From Platanthera guangdongensis (Eukaryota > Streptophyta > Magnoliopsida > Asparagales > Orchidaceae): a stretch of DNA of 64,000 nt. Location: positions 78,740,346 through 78,804,345 of the forward strand of contig CM077157.1 of assembly GCA_039583875.1 (NCBI GenBank), written 5' to 3'. The translations under genes were made by a program, and so were the position numbers. The notes below the pieces were generated by a model, which was given only the letters and a program-made list of their open reading frames with translations, had not been told where the DNA came from and did no database searches. Within the stretch, counting starts at the first letter, position 1; every line of letters begins with the position of its first letter. Below are positions 33,240 through 44,362 of the stretch, in pieces.

Positions 33240-34437
33240 CTTATTTGGTCCCTTACTAGTTCATAGTCTCGGTAGGAAAGTGTACACTCTTATGATAGTT
33301 GATTACTATTCCAGATTTTCTTGGGTATTCTTTCTTAAGAAAAATTCTAAAACCATTGACATCTTTATGACCATTATTAAGCAAATTTGGAATGAAATGG
33401 ATTGTTATGCGGTCAAAATCAGAAGTGACCATGACACATAATTTCTATCTGAAAGCATGACAAGGTTTTGTGAAGAGAATGGTAAATTTTAGGAATTTTC
33501 TTCTCAAGGAATATCCCAGAAAAATGGGATAGTTGAGAGGAAAAATAGGACTTTCATAGAGGCTGGAAGAATACTGTTCAGTGACACTTCTCTCCCAGAA
33601 TACCTCTCGGCCAAGGCAGTGAACAATGCTTGTCATGTTCTGAATATAGCCACTATCAACAAGTACCATAAGAACATTCCCTCTGAGATTGTGAAAGGCA
33701 GAATACCAAATCTTGCCTACTTCAGGATCTTTGGAAGCAAATGCTTTGTGCTTAACAATAGAAAGTCCTACTTTACAAAGTTTGTTGCCAAATCCTATGT
33801 GAGAATTTTTGTTGGGTATAGCAACCAGAACAAAGCCTATGGAGTCTACAACTTGAAGATCCAAGTTGTAAATGTGTCTGTCAATGTAGTATTTTATGAT
33901 TTCTCTATGATTCACAGTGAGCTGCCAAGCTCCTCTAGAGCTGCAGGTGAAGAACCATGGATGGAAGAGATGAGTATCAATTACACACCTCCTACTTAAT
34001 AAAAAGAGGATGAGGGTGTGATCATTCCAGAAGATGGTCTAGGTGAATTGGACATAGATAAAGAACATCAAGCACCAAAAACTAAAGTTCAAGATATTGC
34101 AGAAGGAATGCCAATTGTAGTCAGGAATTTAAGTGATAATCCCAGAAACTTGATCATTGGGGATGCAAGCCAAGGTGTCATAACAAGGAGAAGAAATCTA
34201 AATGTTGCAATATATTCAAGCTTTCTAACTCAAGTTGAACCAAAGATGTTTGAAGATGCTAACATAAATCCATTTTGGATTGTGACCATGCAAGAAGAAC
34301 TGAATCAGCTCAAGAGATGCAATATCTGGAAGCTGCTTCCCAGACCTCATGGACAAAAGATTAGTGGAACCAAATAGATTTATTGAAACAAGCTTGATGA
34401 AAATGGTGTAATAGTCAAGAACAAAGCTAGACTGGTG
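33240..34437 (+). pseudogene. SIRE-like Copia integrase and start of reverse transcriptase (element G)
   Basis: The sequence enters integrase just after the first catalytic Asp (LFGP, HSLGRKVYTLMIVDYYS) and includes IRSDHDT, NGIVERKNRTFIEAGR, YFRIFGSKCFVLNNRKSYF and FVGYSNQNKAYG. The linker and the first RT residues follow (TMQEELNQLKRC, NKARLV). It matches element C (2432-3640) along its length but on the opposite strand. At least five stops are present, including one after SDHDT. It breaks off at 34437 and no further pol is seen. Confidence 0.88.
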
Positions 34438-35300
34438 ATAGTTTGTTTTATATTTAAGCTATTTGAGTTTTGTTTAGGTATTTATTGTGCAAATCTTATC
34501 TTATCGGCTTATATGTCCCCTCCTCTTGTATTTATTTATGCAACTAATGTTTTTGTGCTCTTTTGCAAGTTTTCTCAATTTTTAGCCAAAATGACCTGAC
34601 ACGGCCACCAACACGGCTATGTCATTGGGCGTATCACCTGTTCCCAAATAAATCAGCCACCAGAGGAAAGTACAGAGTTCATCCCGAGCAGGATACGGCT
34701 GCCGACACGAACTCCAACACAGCCATGTCTCTGGCCGTGTCAAGCTGGCTATGTCAACATAAGGCATGTGAACAAGAGCCAATGACTTTCTAGGGAAGGA
34801 CACGACCACCAACATGGCCGTGTCGCCGGGCATGTCGCCACCTCCTCAATGCATGCATCCCGCCATTAATGCTCCCCCGTCAAAGCCCATCAACTGCATA
34901 GGACACAACCACCAACACGGTCGTGTCGTGGGCCGTGCGCGCATGGGCGTGCCCACCGATTCGACGCTGCAATGATCATTTACCTCCAGAACCAGAGCCC
35001 GAATTCAAATAGTACGGGACCTGGCCACCAACACGGCTATGTCGTTGGCCGTGTGATCTTCTCATGAATTTCTCTAAATTCAGCCCCTCCCCCTTGTTTC
35101 TAAAAGAGTCCTAGTGTGTGTAAGGAGGTGCTGCCCTTTGTTTTCTGAAGTTTTTAATGCATTTTATTAAATGTTCTTTCTCTCGTTTTTCATTTTAAGT
35201 CTTTCTTAATCCTAGCTTAGTGCAACATTAAGAAATTAAGAAAATGCTGCATAGGTGAGAAAATAAATATAAGTTATTTGAAATTAAGTTTTTTTTAAAA
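34438..35300 (+). mobile_element. LTR-like non-coding DNA with ACACGGCC/GGCCGTGT repeats
   Basis: T-rich start (ATAGTTTGTTTTATATTTAAG), then a repeat array and a leader-like T-rich end. Its layout resembles an Athila-type LTR in plus orientation, but the start is not a clean TG and no primer-binding site is visible, so this is a tentative call. No gene. Confidence 0.4.
34597..35060. repeat. Cassettes of about 100 bp with ACACGGCC...GGCCGTGT inverted repeats
   Basis: Five copies of a unit of about 37 bp, (A)CACGGCCACCAACACGG followed by C(T/C)ATGTCGTTGGCCGTGT, start near 34597, 34692, 34800, 34901 and 35021, about 95-120 bp apart. Confidence 0.8.
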
Positions 35301-37020
35301 CTATAAGTTATTTGAGTTACTGACCGTTTACCTCGGTCGGGTGGCTCACTAGTCCATAGATGAGAAAATAAATAATTTATGCAGCGAAAAATACTTAACT
35401 TGATTCATTTTTTATCTTATATGAGAATGAAAGCCTAGCATATTGTAGTGATGATGTGACTTCTACATTTAATATAAATAAAAGGACTTTTATAGAGCTT
35501 AAAAGTAGTATGTTTTGCAGTTAAAAATTTTGCCATGACAATATTACCGAAAGCAGTTTTGTATACTTAAAAGTAACTACATACATCCTAACTTAAATCC
35601 TTCCCAGAGAGCAAGTATAAACAAATAATAAGTAACAGCAGTAAAAGTAACAAGTAAACTGTCATTAGATGTCTAAGACTATGTGTGTCAACAACAGACA
35701 CGAACCCATAGATAAACAGTCATGTCTAACAAAACAACTACCTCAACACACTGAGTTGGAAACAAACCACCGCAGCAACTTGCAGAACTTGAAGCACACA
35801 ACTCTGTCAGCTAAACTAATATTGCTCTTGATCTGAGACATTAAAAAGAAGAACACCTCAGAAGCAAGTTACAAGTGGTGCGAAAGAGTAAAGGGAATAC
35901 CAAAAAACCTTGAAGTGAACGAGGGATAATAAATTGACTGCAACAAAAGTCAACTGCAAAGCAACATAAACAAAATGTTAAATCTAGCTGAGTAAGAAGG
36001 GCTAAATCATAACAACTAGACAAAAAAGAGTGTCAAACATCAGAAGTTCATATATTCATCTTTATTTATTATTCATGTCATTCATCATTTAAAATGATAC
36101 TGATCAGCTCAACAGGAAAGAGTATTGTGCCGCAGAAAAAGGTCCACAACGCGCGCAAACCCAGCCAAAAGGCACCATGCCAAGGGATAAACCCCAACGT
36201 GCAGAGACCAACATCTAGGGTAAATTGTCGGGGATGAAGGTCCACAACGAGCAAAGACTAAGCCATAAGGCACTGTGCCAAGGGAGAAACCCCAACGCGC
36301 AGAGACTATCAGAGTTTCCTTTAGTTACATAATTATACATGCAGAATTTCTTTAATTCAACATGGATTAACGGTTAACAAACGATTTGGACTGCATAAGG
36401 ACATTGTAAGGGTTAAGAAACCTGAGGTACGATCAAAACAATGGGATGCACGAGGTGTCTCAACGATCATAATGACTCGATAGAGAAAGTGGAACGACAA
36501 CCAAATTTTTTTACCAAATCTACGAAATAAAATTTGGGAGAAATGGTTCTATTTGAAACACACTTCATAATCCAAGATAATTAACTAGCAATTCGATGAA
36601 AAGGTTAACTTAAACATGTCAAATATACAACATATGGAAAAAAAATTGGAATAAAAGAGCAAGAGCGAGGGCAAGAACACCACTTGCCTTGGTTTCTACT
36701 CCAATCGGTCTTCAAATATACAACACATCATGGATCTAGCCAAAAGAAGGTGCAGGAGGCAGAATCTACAAGGATTTGGCCAAAAGAGAGGTTAGGGACA
36801 AAAACCGTAACGAAAAACTTCCAAAAAAATGATAAATACTTACCACGAACGTGAAGATCTCAGCGAGAGCTTTCCGGATCTATGCTAAGTTTGCGATTCT
36901 AAGCAACATAGCTCCGACGGCGGCGATCCAAAGCTTCACGACATAGAACCCTCACCATCACTCTCGCTCTCTGGTTCAGCCAAGAAGAAGATGAAGTTAT
37001 TCTATTTATCCTTAAGTATA
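35301..37020. other. Non-coding DNA, possibly a minus-strand Gypsy LTR
   Basis: 35301-36100 is AT-rich and shows nothing recognisable. 36140-36310 has two copies, about 110 bp apart, of a GGTCCACAAC...CCAAGGGA(T/G)AAACCCCAACG segment, of the type seen in chromovirus LTRs. 36840-36980 on the minus strand looks like a transcribed leader (CT/AG-rich with a GTAAGT), with TATTTAT-like sequence near 37001-37015. No ORF with a recognisable domain. Confidence 0.35.
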
Positions 37021-38280
37021 TGAATATATATAAATATATATAGTCTAAACAGGAAGGACGCGGGCAATTTAAGTGCTGGTGCGCGGAAAATTAAAATAGA
37101 GGCTTAAGATGGCCTCAAATCAAAAAGTGATCAACCTAAAAGTTGTAGATCTCGTCGAGTCGAACAAATTTTATGTTAACGATTTCTTTATTTATGCAGT
37201 TTTGTCCATCACAATTATGCGGCCGCCCGACTACCTCTACTTGATGATGATCCAGTTGCCGAGGCGCTATAGAATAAAGATCTTCGGAGCCATGATAACG
37301 CTAATGGAAGACAGTGCTACAACCTCCGCCCGTGGAGTGCTAAGCCCACTTAAAGACTATTTTAATTAAAATATCATGCTCTAATTACTTTTGTTTTTAT
37401 ATGTGAGAATATAAAATTATTCCAAGCTTGCTTAATAATTTTATATTCATTTAGGGACTTTGTAGCAGTTATTTCATGCACTTTAAAATACATTTGATGT
37501 GTATTTAGCCACCCGAATGGATGAGATTTTCATCTCCATCTTGGATGGTTAGATGTGTTTGTGTAACTCCTATATAAGGAGCCCCATTTTATGAGAATGA
37601 GAATTAAAGAACAAAAAAGAAAACCTAACCCAATTGAGAGAGTTTCGGCCAAGGGGAATCCCTAGCCGCCGCCCATGTTGTGAAGCCGCTGGCCCCCTTG
37701 CTTCATCCTCCCTACTTCGATGCGACTCCGGCATGGCTTACTTTGGCACGACTCTAAGAAAGAAGGTTGAAGCCCATTCGGTGCGACACCGGTGGATCCG
37801 TGGAGAGAGTGATTCTCCCATCTTATTTAGTGTGCTCATGAAAATGTGTTGGGTTACTTTTCTTTCCTCATCCTTGTGATTTCTTGCTTAGTATTGTGTG
37901 GAGGATGATCAACCGTTGTTTTGCGTGATTTTAAATACTATCGCTTGCCATTTCTGAAATTGATTTCATCGTTGATAAACTTATATAATCCGAATCGGGT
38001 AGATCCTATTTGCTTGAGTGGATCTTGGCCTATAGCCAAGTTTTTACTCTCAAAAAGGAGTGGCAACCTTTATGTTCATTTGGGGAATCATCTGATTATA
38101 TTTCTCTATCGTTATTTTAGAGTCGATCTCTCCTCCTTGTGGTTTTATGTGTTGCGTTTGAGCCGATCCGTGACGAGACAATAGATGCTTGTGTAGGTGC
38201 GATTGGACTAAGGCGTGTTGGGCATGGTAGTCTACTTTGTGTCTGTTTCGCTCTCCGAATGTCGGACACTTGCTGCGTCA
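37021..38280 (+). mobile_element. 5' LTR of Gypsy H (left end uncertain)
   Basis: The right end (...TGCTGCGTCA, 38280) is fixed by the primer-binding site. A TATA box (37571-37580, TATATAAGGA) and a leader with AGCCGCCGCCC follow the U3 part. The left boundary is my estimate; no second LTR is available for comparison. A short open frame at 37109-37369 has no recognisable domain. Confidence 0.5.
37571..37580 (+). promoter_or_regulatory. TATA box of the H LTR
   Basis: TATATAAGGA preceded by AACTCC, about 700 bp before the LTR end. Confidence 0.55.
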
Positions 38281-38283
38281 ATT

Positions 38284-38295
38284 TGGTATCAAAGT
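38284..38295 (+). other. Primer-binding site, initiator tRNA-Met type (element H)
   Basis: TGGTATCAAAGT three bases after the LTR end; one or two changes from the consensus TGGTATCAGAGC. Confidence 0.8.
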
Positions 38296-38585
38296 GAGGT
38301 TGTCGCAACTTCTTAGTCGATACGTCCTCACTAGAGTTTTCTCAGCTCGCGCAGTCAAAAATTTTTTATGGTCTGCCAAATGCGCTCTAAAAGGTTTATT
38401 TTTCAGCAAAAAAACTTAAAAAATAATTCTTCACGCTCTACGTTTTAATCACTTCGGGAAACTATAAAAATATTTTGTCTTCACTATAGGTACAGCCCTA
38501 GGAAATATCATGTTTCTAAAATATTTTATAAACTCGTATGTGCACTAGACTAGGAACGGAGTACACTACACCTTCGTTGTCTAGG

Positions 38586-39679
38586 ATGGCTACGAATGAA
38601 CACGGGGATCCCAATGCTGAAGCCATAGTGCGATTGCGTAATGATATGACCGAGCTTAGGACCATGTTAGAACAAATCCTTCGAAATCAAGGAGGTCCTC
38701 ATCTTCCAAACCAAGGGCCGCCACCCCCACCCGATAATGTTGGGCAGCCCAACCGGCACCAACCGGCCCATGATTAGGATTCTGATGGAGACTCCCCCCG
38801 AGTGCCTCCTCGAGAACACCACCAAGAGCGTGACTTCAATCTTACTAGAGCTATTAAGATCGATGCCCCCACTTATGATGGTTTGGGAGATCCCCAGATT
38901 TTCCTTACTTGGGAAATGGATATTGAGTGCTACTTCGAGTGGCACACTATTACGGACCAGCAAAAGGTCCAGGTTGCCAGGATGAAGTTAACTGGTTGTG
39001 CTAAAACTTATTGGCTGAATGAGGAGCGTAGGCTAGGAACCGGGCACGGGATCCCACTTATTGGATGGACCGTAATGAAGAACCTATTGATCGATCAGTA
39101 CGTTCCCGCGTACCATCGCACACAGATGTTCTATTAACTTGCCAACCTACGACAGGGCTCAAATTCGGTAGCTGAATATAAGGGAGATTTGAAGGACCGT
39201 ATGGTGCGTTTTGATCTTAAGGAGAACCCAAGGTAACATTATCTAGATTTCGTAAGGGACTATCTTCCGATATCCAACGGAAACTCCTATGCTACGGACA
39301 TACGGATTTGAACACAACATTCAATGCCGCCCTCGACATTGAAAATAATTTAGCCTCTAAGGCTCACTCCCGTTATTCCAACACAAAAGGAAAGTCCACA
39401 CCTCAGGCATCCTTATCCACATATCAGGACAAAGGAAAGTGTCGGTCCAATGAGTCTAAATCGGTAGTTATCACGACTAGGAATACTAGGAATCCCGCTA
39501 GTGAGCGTATCCCCATAGGAAAGGTTAGTAAGTCCAATACAACGTGTTATACTTGCGGTGTCCAGGGCCACTATGCCTTTGAATGCCCCACTAAGACCAA
39601 GGGCATAGCCATATTAGATTCAGCTACCGACCCCGCTGATTTACTTTACGAGGCCGCCGAAGAGAGTGATCCAGATTGA
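38586..39679 (+). pseudogene. Gypsy gag (element H)
   Basis: ATG at 38586 (MATNEHGDPNAE), in-frame TAG at 38775-38777, then the gag core (DAPTYDGLGDPQIFL, ECYFEWHTI, a stop before LANLRQGS). A frame change near 39234 leads into TLSRFRKGLSSDIQRKLL and a CCHC knuckle (CYTCGVQGHYAFEC, about 39546-39587). The frame ends at 39679. The core is similar to K gag (23630-24005, minus strand). Confidence 0.87.
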
Positions 39680-40324
39680 GTCCCTATTGATTTGGAGGAC
39701 GACTCCCCCCTTATGGTGATGCGTTGTATCTTGACCACTGCTGGCCTGCTAGATGACTGGAAGAGGATGAATATATTTTCCTTGATTTTTAAGAGTGGTG
39801 TGAAGTTGTGCAAGTTGATCATTGATAGTGGTAGTTGTGTGAATGTAATTTCCGAAAATGCCGTTACACGTATGGCCCTGACCACACAGCCCCACCCAAC
39901 TCCATATCAGGTAGCTTGGATCAACAAGGTTACCGTTCCGGTCACCCAGCGTTGCCTAGTGCCCCTGTCATTCAAGTATTATACAGATGAGGTGTGGTGT
40001 GATGTCCTCCCTATGGACGCTTGTCACGGGTTGTTAGGACGCCCTTGGCTTTACGACCGCGATGTGACAAACTTTGGGAGAGCCAACACATACGAATTTA
40101 AATTTAACGACAAGGTCATTACATTGAGGCCGACTATTCCAAAGGAGCCTGTAGGGCCGATTAAGCACACCACTATTCCAGTTGAGAGGAATGCGCTGAG
40201 TCTAGTGGGTAGGAAAGATTTTGTGAAGGATCCAGTTCTCGATGGAGTGATGTATACACTTGTACTTATGAGTATGAGGACTGATACGGGAGTGATGGGT
40301 GATTTACCTAGGGGGATACGGTAG
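39680..40324 (+). pseudogene. Gypsy protease region (element H)
   Basis: In frame with the end of gag after a TGA at 39677-39679. KLIIDSGSCVNVISENAVTR contains the aspartic protease DSG, and ACHGLLGRPWLYDRDV the downstream flap-type motif. The linker toward reverse transcriptase follows and is cut by a TAG at 40322-40324. Confidence 0.82.
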
Positions 40325-41365
40325 TTGTTAGAAAAATATAAGGACGTTTACCCGGATGAGCTACCCTCGTCGTTACCACCGCTTCGGGATATACAACATG
40401 CGATAGATCTTATCCCTTGTTCATCCTTACCCAACCAGCCCAATTATAGACTCCATCGAGCTGCCCATGAGGAACTACAGACCCAGATTTAGGACTTGGT
40501 AAAGAAGGGGTTCATTCAGCCTAGTATGAGTCCATGTGCCATTCCAGCCCTGCTTGCCCCCAAAAAGGATGGAACATGGCGGATGTGCGTTGATAGCCAT
40601 GCTATCAACAAGATTACCATCAAGTATGAGTATCCTATCCCGCGATTAGATGACCTCTTAGATGTCTTATCTGGTGCCACCATCTTTTTGAAGTTAGATT
40701 TACGGAGTGGGTATCACCAGATTAGGATCCGTGAGGGAGATGAGTCGAAGACTACATTTAAATCTAAGGATGGATTATATGAGTGGCTTGTGATGCCCTT
40801 CGGGTTATCCAATGCTCCCAGCACCATCTCACAGATGATGACACACATCTTTCAGCCATACATGGGGAAGTTTGGGGTAGTTTATTTTGATGATATCATA
40901 GTCTATAGCACCACCGTTGCCGAGCACATCTCCCACATACAGGTCATTCTTTCCACCTTGCGGAAGGAGACATTATTTCTGAACTTTAAGAAGTGCACGT
41001 TCAATGTTCCTGAGGTAGAGTTTTTAGGTTATATCATCGGGTCTGAGGGTATACGAGTTGACCCTGGAAAGGTTCAGGTGATAAGTGAATCGCCCGAACC
41101 CACTAGCCTACGAGAGATGCGTAGTTTTCATGGATTAGCTACTTTCTATCACCGTTTCATACGAGACTTTAGTAGCATTATGGCTCCTATTAGTGATTGC
41201 ATGAAGAAGGGTTAGTTTACATGGATGAAGTCCTCCACCTATACCTTCCAACACATTAATAAGCTTATGAAGAGGCACCGGTATTACGTCTACCTGACTT
41301 CACCAGGGTCTTTGAACAAACATGCGATGCATCTGGGGTGGGAATAGTGTTGATGCGCGAAAACT
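40325..41365 (+). pseudogene. Gypsy reverse transcriptase, truncated in RNase H (element H)
   Basis: Motifs in order: [79 protein letters not shown], catalytic YFDDIIVYS and [11 protein letters not shown]. RNase H follows but collapses within 150 bp (FEQTCDASGVGI, then a 6-9 base loss and VLMREN). Stops lie before DLVKKG (about 40490) and at about 41213. Homology ends near 41365. Confidence 0.9.
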
Positions 41366-43500
41366 GCACCGCCTAGTTAACACGGAAGGGAGTGTTCGAG
41401 GTCACAGGCTAGGAGAGGAAGAGGATGAAGATTGCAGGGGAAGAGGAAGCTTCTGAGAGCTTGAGAGTGGAGCAAGCGCTTGTCAAATGGGTTGTGGGGA
41501 TAGAGGAGAGGTTTGCTGACAGCAGTGGAGGAGGTTGATCAGGAGCTGTCGAGCAGACGGGTACTTGGACGGTTGTGCTTACAGGTTGATGCTGAGATGG
41601 GGATAGGCTGAGCTAAGAAGAAGAGAAAGGGTCGCTAGTAGCTGCAACAACAGACTTCTCCTGCCGCATCTTAAATGCCACTCTTGCGACGGGCTTTCCT
41701 TTGATTAATATTGAGAGTTACAGCTTGGCTATACATCTTTACAAGAAAGCAATAAAGGGGTACAAAGAGGAAGATGGAGGCTAAATAAAAAGGGGTGCCA
41801 GAGGAGACCGCACGGACTGAAGAGTCAGGTCGGCAAGCCGCGCAACTAAGGGAAGAAATAGAGGCCGCGCGGTCTGACAACCTAAACAGGCAGGCCGCGC
41901 ATGGTTACTGAAAGAAGGAAGGCTGACTGGGAAATGGATTCCGTAGGAGGTGATCACTTGAGCTTGCTGCGGGCTATCTTCGAGCATGAGCACCTTGGCA
42001 ATGATGAGTCCTCCGGGTGTGTGAAGCAAACACTGAGGCTGAAGCTGAAACTGAAGCTGAAGATAACCTCCATGAGAGGTATGGGGGTATTTTTATAGTC
42101 CCGAGGAGGTAACGGCTTGCGGTGACGTTACCCCCGGTGAGACGATAACTTGAGCGAGAAGAAGACGGAGTCCGCCGAGTCCGCAACAGGCCGCGCGTAC
42201 TGGGGCTTGCTTTTGGAGTTGGTGCTGTTGATGGCGAATTGGGAGACTAAGTGGTGGACTGCGAAGATAGTCCACGGAGTCCACCACTACTGGGCTGATT
42301 GTCCGCCTACTGTAGGGGTGGCGGATGCTTGAGGTTAAGTGGCGGACTGCGCGGGGAATCGGCTGAGTCCGCCGCTACAAAACTGGGCACGCGCTAAGGG
42401 GTGCGAGCTGAGGAGTGCCCGCGGAGTCCGCCGAGTCCGCACGAGGCTATACGGTATTGGACTGCCTTGAGGTTGTTCTGCTGCCTGGAGGACTACGGGG
42501 AGAATCCCGGAGTCCGCCTCTACTAATCGTGCCAATGCCAAGCATGCTGGCTGATTAGAAGTTGACCCTACTGCTGCCGAGAAGCGGGTGCTGACAATGG
42601 AATGGAGGGCTACACAGTGAGTCCGCTGAGTCCGCCGAGTCTGCGCATGCTGCCGAGCTGAGTCCTCTTATGTTGAAAAGGAGAGCCTGGCTGTTGAAGC
42701 TGTTGGGGTTCACCAATGAAGGCGTACTAGAAGTCTTGATCGCACTTCGAGTCCGCCGAGCTCGCGAGGAACTGGGTATTGCTACTGATCTTCGCGGGTA
42801 GCTGGAGAGCGAGTGTCCGCGCTTTGTGGGCGGACTAAAGGAGTTGGCTGCCCATGCTATTGGAGAACAAGGAAATGGCGACCTGCCAAACTAATGGGGC
42901 AGGTTGCGCGTGTTGGAGTGGAAGTTGTGGTCGCTGGCTGGCAGCATGCGGGCATGTCGCCACTATTGTTTTGGCGGTTGGAGCGGTCTGATCTTCTTGA
43001 AGAGCAGCCTACAGGAGCGCCCTGGAAGAGCCCAATTCTTGTAAGAAATGCGACCTATTGCGTGCCTGGGCGGATAGGGTACCGAGTTTGGCAAAGAGAC
43101 ACATGCAGAGATAAGCTTGCGATGAAGATGAAAAGGAATGCGGCCTACAGGGGCGGACTGCAGAAGAAGTCCGCAGCCCCTGCAAACCAAAGGAAGGCGC
43201 GCGGCCTCGGCAGTCAGACCGCTGAAACCACCCATGCTGTACGGCCTGAGCGGACAGAGTATTCTGTCTGCCAAACCCAAGAAGTGACCTCCTGGAGGAA
43301 CCTGGAGTATGCCTCTACTGGCGAGCTAGCTGCCTTGGGAAGGATCGTCGATTTTGGGGTTAACATAATCCCCGCACTTTTAAAGTTCCGAATAGAACTT
43401 CAAAAAAGTTGGAGACCCACGAAAATCGTGATCCACCCCAAAGGAGAGAGAAGGGGGCAAGGAGAGATAGAACCTGATGCCTCTCCTTAGGAGTTTGCTA
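41366..43500. other. Unexplained GC-rich non-coding DNA with GTCCGCCGAGTCCGC words
   Basis: The stretch is rich in GAGTCCGCCGAGTCCGC and GGCCGCGCGG(T/A), shares GTCCGCCGAGCTCGCG with the F LTR, and has a minus-strand TATAAAAA at about 42092-42100. It may be an LTR related to F, but I cannot find matching ends. A long plus-strand open frame at 42813-43490 has no recognisable motif and probably reflects base composition. Confidence 0.35.
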
Positions 43501-44306
43501 ATGCATGTCTATTTCCTGCAAAAGAAAAGTTAGTATAGGCATGTATGGGAGGTACATCTTGTGTGTACTTGGGTTTGCCTTTGCAAAATGAAGAATATAT
43601 GTCTTCTACTAAGTCCTGCAAGATTATGGTGAGAGGTGTACAACCTTGGGCTCGCGAGTGGCCCGACAAGAAAGGAAGGAAGGCTGGCGAGACGGGAGAG
43701 GCCAACCCCCTCGAAAGGAAGGGACAACCCATGGGTTAAGGCGAGACCCCGCTAGGCGAGATCTCGCTAGGCGAGACCTCCGGGCGCGGGCGAGATGAGC
43801 CCACAGGCGAGATCCCTCTAAGCTTGTGCAGGCCGCCCCACTCGCCACATGAGAAAAGATGGTCTTTACCTTTTTACCCACAAGGAGGATGTTACTTTTG
43901 TGCCCCAGATAGTTTTACACTCTTACCCCTGGAGGTCTGCATATAGCTCTCCAGAACAGCGGAATTTGGCTATTAGCAGACTCAGCCTAGGGTGTTTTGG
44001 TCTTTTCGAGTGGATTTAGAATTGATATTTACAGATCAGATTCAGAGGCCTATAAATAGACCGATAAGGTGCCTGAGAAGGGGTTGTTGAACCTTTCCAC
44101 TATCTTCCTCATAGGCACCTAGCTCAGCACTGGCTAGGGAGGGGAAGACTCTCAGTTCTTCCGGGTACGAGGCGGGACCTCCAAGCTGAGTCCCCTCGGT
44201 CTGTTTTCAGGTCGCCGACTCTCGCCAGGACGGTAGCGCAGGGAGAGTACGTGTGGGCTGCATCCTGTTTCGAACTCTAGGAGGGACCGGAAAGCCGGTT
44301 CCAACA
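43500..44306 (+). mobile_element. 5' LTR of Tat element I (start uncertain)
   Basis: The LTR ends CCGGTTCCAACA at 44306, directly before the primer site. U3 has CGAG-rich palindromes (GCGAGATCTCGC within 43740-43810) and a TATA box (44051-44060). The start is not fixed because the 3' copy falls in or beyond the assembly gap. Confidence 0.5.
44051..44060 (+). promoter_or_regulatory. TATA box of the I LTR
   Basis: TATAAATAGA followed about 35 bp later by a GGGGTTGTTGAACC start-like region, and 255 bp before the LTR end. Confidence 0.6.
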
Positions 44307-44308
44307 TT

Positions 44309-44332
44309 TTTGGTGCGGTGAGCGTGGACCGT
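44309..44332 (+). other. Probable primer-binding site of element I
   Basis: TTTGGTGCGGTGAGCGTGG follows the LTR end CCAACA. It is in the position of the TTTGGCGCC... site of Tat elements but diverged, so the tRNA is uncertain. Confidence 0.45.
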
Positions 44333-44362
44333 AGCCCTCAGAGAAGAACCTTGAGCAACCAC

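Noticed and set aside
37109..37369. 86-codon ORF in the H LTR
   Set aside because: Lies in the U3 part upstream of the TATA box; no motif.
42813..43490. 225-codon plus-strand ORF
   Set aside because: No domain, in GC-rich repeat-word DNA where stop codons are rare; not supported as a gene.
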